This document shows, one piece after another, positions 6,687-9,727 of a DNA stretch of 9,727 nt. The notes below the pieces were generated by a model, which saw only the letters and a program-made list of their open reading frames with translations, made no database searches and had not been told where the DNA came from. A program made the translations under genes and the position numbers. The stretch comes from DASRJW01 sp035649435 (lineage in GTDB: Bacteria > Krumholzibacteriota > Krumholzibacteriia > G020349025), in NCBI GenBank assembly GCA_035649435.1, contig DASRJO010000022.1, positions 1 through 9,727 on the forward strand, written 5' to 3'. Every line of letters starts with the position of its first letter. Position 1 is the first letter of the stretch.

Positions 6687-7824
6687 TCTCCGGACGATCC
6701 GGCGCGAGTTCCCGGATCTCGATGGCGCCACGTATCTCAACACGGCATCGAACGGCCTCGTCCCCGAACGCGCGCGTCTCGTTCTCGAGCGCTTTTTCAA
6801 CGAACAGCAATATGTCGAAGGCCTCTCGCCTTACGATCTGTTCGAGGTATTGGCCACCACACGTGTCGAGGTGGCTCGTCTCCTCGATTGCAGCCAAGAG
6901 GCGATCGCGCTCACCTTCAACACGTCGCACGGCCTCAACCTGGCGGCCAACTCGATCCCGATGGTGAAGGGCGACAATGTCGTGCTCGCCAATGGCGAAT
7001 TCCCGGGCAACGTCTATCCGTGGCGCAATCTCGAATCGCGCGGCATCGAGCTGCGATGGGTCGAGCCTCCGGGTGGGCGAGCCGATGCCGAGTCGCTGAT
7101 CGCGGCATGTGACGCGCACACGCGCATCGTCACCGTTTCGGCCGTGCAGTTCCACGATGGTTGGCGGCCGGATCTGGCTGCGCTCGCCGCGCACTGCCGC
7201 GAACACGACATCCGCACCGTCGTGGACGGTGCCCAGGCCATCGGCAGCTGCGTCGTGCATCCCGCTGAGCTCGGGATCGACTTCATCGCCGGGTGCGGTC
7301 AGAAGTGGCTGTGCGCCCCGCGCGGCACCGGGTTCCTCTACGTACGAGCCGAGCTCGTGCGCGATCTGCGCCTGCCCATGCTCGGCTGGTTGAACGTGGA
7401 CTACGGCGGGCGCTTCGACCGGCTCCTCGAATACCCACGACAGATCTTTCCGGACGCACGGCGCTTCGAGCTCGGCACCGCGAACCTGCACGACATCCTC
7501 ATGCTGCGCGAATCGCTGCGCTTGCTGAACGAGATCCGCATCGATCGCGTCGCCGCCCACGATGCCGGCCTTGCGCAGCGACTGCGGACGGCGTTGCACG
7601 GCGCGAGCGGCCTGGAGCTGTGCGACGTGGGCTGTTCGCCGAGCCCGATCATCGCCTTCGCCGTCCGCGCCGAACGCGCCAAATCGCTGCACCACGCCTT
7701 GCGCGACGCGCGCATCCACTACAGCCTGCGCGAAGGACGTTTCCGCTTCGCCCCGCATATTTATAACGACGAAGCCGACATCGATCGCACCGCGGACGTG
7801 ATCACCACGAGTCTCCAGGCGTAG
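6676..7824 (+). CDS. Class V aminotransferase-fold PLP-dependent enzyme
   Basis: A 382-residue cytosolic fold-type I PLP enzyme of the aminotransferase class V / cysteine-desulfurase superfamily, full length for the group. Visible marks are FPDLDGATYLNTASNG (12-27) at the N-terminus, FNTSHGLNLAA (81-91) in the cofactor phosphate region, VVDGAQAIG with Asp184 and Gln187 for the pyridine ring, GCGQKWLCAPRGTGFLYV with Schiff-base Lys210, FELGTAN further on, and the closing FRFAPHIYNDEADID. The C-terminal part shows no active-site Cys loop of the NifS/SufS kind, and CGQK replaces the usual SGHK, so a desulfurase role is unlikely; an aminotransferase, lyase or isopenicillin-N-epimerase-like activity is more probable. 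The start is GTG at 6676 with GGAAGG about 10 nt upstream, inside the permease gene. This overlap suggests translational coupling and a substrate related to what the permease imports. Substrate unknown. Confidence 0.88.
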   Translation: MSHDLRTIRREFPDLDGATYLNTASNGLVPERARLVLERFFNEQQYVEGLSPYDLFEVLATTRVEVARLLDCSQEAIALTFNTSHGLNLAANSIPMVKGDNVVLANGEFPGNVYPWRNLESRGIELRWVEPPGGRADAESLIAACDAHTRIVTVSAVQFHDGWRPDLAALAAHCREHDIRTVVDGAQAIGSCVVHPAELGIDFIAGCGQKWLCAPRGTGFLYVRAELVRDLRLPMLGWLNVDYGGRFDRLLEYPRQIFPDARRFELGTANLHDILMLRESLRLLNEIRIDRVAAHDAGLAQRLRTALHGASGLELCDVGCSPSPIIAFAVRAERAKSLHHALRDARIHYSLREGRFRFAPHIYNDEADIDRTADVITTSLQA

Positions 7825-7852
7825 TTCCATCCCACGAGAGTCCGCGCACGGC

Positions 7853-7880
7853 CCTCTGGAGCACTTCCTGCACCCAGAGG
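7853..7880 (+). repeat. 7-bp-stem inverted repeat between PLP enzyme and ankyrin gene
   Basis: CCTCTGG (7853-7859) and CCAGAGG (7874-7880) are perfectly complementary around a 14-nt loop, in the 102-nt gap. No T-run follows, so it does not look like a classic intrinsic terminator. It could attenuate read-through or be chance. Confidence 0.25.
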
Positions 7881-7926
7881 TCGGGCTCATCTCGTCGCGT
7901 TCCAGAAGGATCCACGCGGGGGCGAC

Positions 7927-9291
7927 ATGGCTGGTTCGAAGAGCAGAATTCGCCGGCTCGCGCCGCTCCGCGCCGCCACGTTGTTCCTCGCGCTCGCGTG
8001 GGGGCTCGGCTCCTGCGGCATGGATGACACCATCGAATCCCTGCGTCGCCTGCAGGAAATCCACGATCGCAGCCGCGAAAGACACGACCAGGCAAAGCAG
8101 GTTCGCATCGACCCGATCTTCGATGCCGCACTCAAAGCGGACTCCGTCCTCGTGTTCCGGCTCCTCGAGCAAGATCCGAAGCGGGCGACCTATCGCGACC
8201 CCGTCGGCATGACGGCCCTGCATTACGCTGCCTGGAGCGGGCATGCCGGAATCGCCGAGCTCCTGATCGCGCGCGGGGCCGTCGTCGACGGCAACGACGG
8301 CGGCGGGGTCACGCCGCTCGGCACCGCGGTGCGCTGGGGCAACGCCGACGTCATGCGCGTCCTGATCGCTCATGGCGCACGCACGGACATGCGCGACGAC
8401 CATGGCAGAACGCTCCTGCACCTCGCCGCGTCGTACGACCACGTCGAGATCATGCGCGCACTCCTCGATTCAGGCTTCGACGTCGACGTCATGGCCGGAC
8501 CCGGCACACCGCTGCACAGCGCCGCGCGCTTCCGGCGGCAGCGAGCCGCAAGGCTCCTCATCGAACGCGGCGCCAATCCGAACGCGTTGGGGTTCTTGGG
8601 TTGGACTCCATTGCACGTCGCCGCCAACAACAACGAGATCTCGCTGCCGGATTCGACCTTCGTCCGACTCCTCCTCGACGCCGGCGCCGATCCGAACGTG
8701 CGCGACGAGGGCGGAAGCACGTCCTTCATCTATGCGGCGCTCGGCGGGGACACGCACATCATGGCGCTCATGGTCGCCCACGGTGCTGACCCCAAGGCGC
8801 GTACGGAGGACGGTCGTTCGGCCCTGGCGCGCGCAGCGGGCGCAGGTTATGTGGATGCGGTGCGCATGTTGCTCGAGCTCGGTGTGCCACCCGATGAGTG
8901 GAACTCGGGGGATGGGACACTGCTGCACGAAGCCGCATCCCAGAACCATCTCGAGATCGCGCGACTCCTTCTCCAGAAGGGCGCCGACCCCAACAGACAG
9001 GACCGCTCGAAGCGGACCCCGCTGCACGCAGCTTCTTACTATGGTCATGCGGAGATGCTGCGGCTCTTGCTCGAGTTCGGCGCCGAAGTGGATGCACGAG
9101 ACAAGTCGAACTGGATGCCGCTGCATGTCGCGGCGGCTCAGACGCAGCTTGCCGCAGTCGCGATTCTCCTCGAGGCGGGCGCCGATCCCCGTGCGCGCAC
9201 GAGGGGAGGGGAATCCCCGATGCAGCTCGCGTGGGGAACCAACGCAGGCCCCATCGACTCGCTTCTGGCTCACTTCGGCGCGCGCAGGTGA
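7927..9291 (+). CDS. Ankyrin-repeat lipoprotein
   Basis: A 454-residue protein that begins with a lipoprotein-type signal: basic MAGSKSRIRR, a hydrophobic core (about 14-27) and a lipobox LGSC with candidate lipidated Cys30. It should be secreted and anchored to a membrane. A charged helical spacer (about 33-60, rich in Glu/Arg/Lys) leads into about twelve ankyrin repeats covering 61-454. Good copies have the TPLH.AA...LLL..GADPN pattern, e.g. near 94, 160, 226, 330, 363 and 396; repeats at 264 and 297 are more degenerate, and the one near 226 carries a short insertion (NNEISLPDS). Ankyrin stacks bind other proteins; no catalytic domain is present. It lies 102 nt after the PLP enzyme on the same strand and may be co-transcribed, but no functional link to that enzyme is evident. 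The ATG has only a weak GGGGGCG upstream; the better GAAGGA (7905-7910) is 16 nt away. Confidence 0.88.
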   Translation: MAGSKSRIRRLAPLRAATLFLALAWGLGSCGMDDTIESLRRLQEIHDRSRERHDQAKQVRIDPIFDAALKADSVLVFRLLEQDPKRATYRDPVGMTALHYAAWSGHAGIAELLIARGAVVDGNDGGGVTPLGTAVRWGNADVMRVLIAHGARTDMRDDHGRTLLHLAASYDHVEIMRALLDSGFDVDVMAGPGTPLHSAARFRRQRAARLLIERGANPNALGFLGWTPLHVAANNNEISLPDSTFVRLLLDAGADPNVRDEGGSTSFIYAALGGDTHIMALMVAHGADPKARTEDGRSALARAAGAGYVDAVRMLLELGVPPDEWNSGDGTLLHEAASQNHLEIARLLLQKGADPNRQDRSKRTPLHAASYYGHAEMLRLLLEFGAEVDARDKSNWMPLHVAAAQTQLAAVAILLEAGADPRARTRGGESPMQLAWGTNAGPIDSLLAHFGARR

Positions 9292-9331
9292 TCCTGTATT
9301 CCCTTCCGGCATCACTTCGATGGAGAGACCT

Positions 9332-9341
9332 GTTCCGGAAC
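9332..9341. repeat. 10-bp perfect palindrome in convergent gap
   Basis: GTTCCGGAAC is its own reverse complement. It lies 41 nt after the ankyrin stop and immediately before TATATT (9342-9347), in the AT-richer convergent gap. It could be a small hairpin or a protein site. The function is unknown and a chance palindrome of this size is possible. Confidence 0.3.
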
Positions 9342-9355
9342 TATATTAGACATGG

Positions 9356-9391
9356 TTTTAACAAGCGGCGAGATTTGCCTTCTTGTTAAAA
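9356..9391. repeat. AT-rich inverted repeat, possible bidirectional transcription-end hairpin
   Basis: TTTTAACAAG (9356-9365) and CTTGTTAAAA (9382-9391) are a perfect 10-bp inverted repeat; GGC (9367-9369) and GCC (9377-9379) can extend the stem inside the 16-nt spacer. It sits between convergent genes, where a terminator is expected for both the ankyrin lipoprotein and the M20 peptidase. However, the T-run is on the 5' arm and the A-run on the 3' arm for either direction of reading, the reverse of a classic intrinsic terminator. The fold itself is clear; the role is uncertain. Confidence 0.45.
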
Positions 9392-9449
9392 GGCTCTTGA
9401 GCTGGCGATATTGGAGCGTCGAGCTGGGTCGGTCCGCGGAGGGACATCC

Positions 9450-9727
9450 TCAGCGAGCGAGGTCATCGGGCGCCGGCAGCCGCAGCAACGATGCGTAGAT
9501 CACGATGCCGTCCCACAGGTTTCCGAGGCGAAGGTTCTCGTCGGGGGCGTGCTGGTTGTTGTCGTAGTTGACGATGGGCGCGCCGTACACGGGCACGTTC
9601 AGAGCCGCTTCGAGGTGGTGCAGTGGCACCGTGCCGCCCAGTGTCGGCATGAGCACCGGTTCGCCCTCGACCGCTCGACGCATGGCAACGATGACCGCGC
9701 GCGAAATCGGCGTGTCCATCGATGTGC
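9450..9727 (-). CDS. M20-family metallopeptidase (C-terminal part; N-terminus off window)
   Basis: The last 91 residues of an M20 peptidase; the gene enters from the right edge and stops at 9450. It shows TSMDTPIS near the visible beginning, PTLGGTVPL in the middle and NNQHAPDENLRLGNLWDG towards the end. In M20 enzymes the His of this last motif is a ligand of the two-zinc centre, and the LGG-x-x-P loop belongs to the C-terminal part of the catalytic domain. The family includes dipeptidases, acetylornithine and succinyl-diaminopimelate deacylases and N-carbamoyl-amino-acid hydrolases; this end most resembles the dipeptidase-like group, but the fragment cannot decide the substrate. It is convergent with the ankyrin gene across a 158-nt gap, so it is not part of that operon. 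The ATG at 9719 is internal, because the conserved TS just before it is in frame up to the window end. Confidence 0.85.
   Translation of the reverse strand, partial: TSMDTPISRAVIVAMRRAVEGEPVLMPTLGGTVPLHHLEAALNVPVYGAPIVNYDNNQHAPDENLRLGNLWDGIVIYASLLRLPAPDDLAR

Noticed and set aside
5127..6800. 557-codon minus-strand frame opposite the permease
   Set aside because: Antisense to a clear NCS1 gene, with a His/Arg/Asp/Glu-rich composition typical of shadow frames.
6676..7824. Cysteine desulfurase (SufS/NifS) call for the PLP enzyme
   Set aside because: The active-site Cys loop near the C-terminus is not seen, the Lys motif is CGQK rather than SGHK, and there are no Fe-S assembly neighbours.
6655..8442. 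595-codon minus-strand frame opposite the PLP enzyme and ankyrin gene
   Set aside because: Antisense to two clear genes, with no domain and no sensible start signal.
8184..9291. DNA tandem repeat array in the ankyrin gene
   Set aside because: The periodicity is at protein level (about 33 residues); the DNA copies are too diverged to be called a nucleotide repeat.
9356..9391. Integron attC-like site
   Set aside because: The AAC...GTT ends and inverted symmetry recall attC, but the R and Y positions do not fit RYYYAAC/GTTRRRY, the unit is only 36 bp, and no integrase or cassette array is seen.
9383..9412. Plus-strand promoter TTGTTA-18-GATATT
   Set aside because: It would point into the 3' end of the convergent M20 gene and has no gene to serve; more likely a by-product of the AT-rich inverted repeat.

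Overview
The window comes from a GC-rich bacterium (about two thirds G+C by eye; intergenic DNA is less so). A serine/threonine kinase fused through one membrane helix to a long PD40 beta-propeller, a YtcJ-type amidohydrolase, an M20 peptidase of the HAPDENLRL type and an ankyrin lipoprotein together suggest Gemmatimonadota, Acidobacteriota or a similar soil or environmental phylum. This placement is inferred from gene style; there is no rRNA or marker gene here.

Layout. The left half is read leftward: a receptor-type Ser/Thr kinase (2057-4951), then 52 nt later a metal-dependent amidohydrolase (475-2004), then a GyrI/AraC effector-binding-domain protein (1-332, running off the left edge) that appears to have its own promoter. 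The right half is read rightward: an NCS1 nucleobase/hydantoin-type permease (5214-6686), a fold-type I (class V) PLP enzyme overlapping it by 11 nt (6676-7824), and an ankyrin-repeat lipoprotein 102 nt further on (7927-9291). A convergent M20 metallopeptidase enters from the right edge (9450-9727).

The two blocks diverge from a 262-nt intergenic region (4952-5213). It holds a convincing sigma70-like promoter for the kinase with a CCTGTC/GACAGG repeat cluster lying over its -35, and a weaker promoter candidate for the permease. The convergent gap (9292-9449) is locally AT-rich and holds a 10-bp perfect palindrome and a 10-bp-stem inverted repeat.

How the genes may work together. The permease and PLP enzyme are almost certainly translationally coupled, so the enzyme probably acts on an amine or amino compound linked to the imported substrate. 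The kinase, whose propeller should lie outside the cytoplasm, is probably co-transcribed with the amidohydrolase. A nitrogen-scavenging theme (cyclic amide or nucleobase uptake, amide hydrolysis, amine chemistry) fits the families but is not proven. Nothing here is a clear novel defence or mobile system: no CRISPR, IS, tRNA or rRNA was seen. The most unusual items are the promoter-operator at 4980-5031, the AT-rich inverted repeat at 9356-9391 and the 12-repeat ankyrin lipoprotein.
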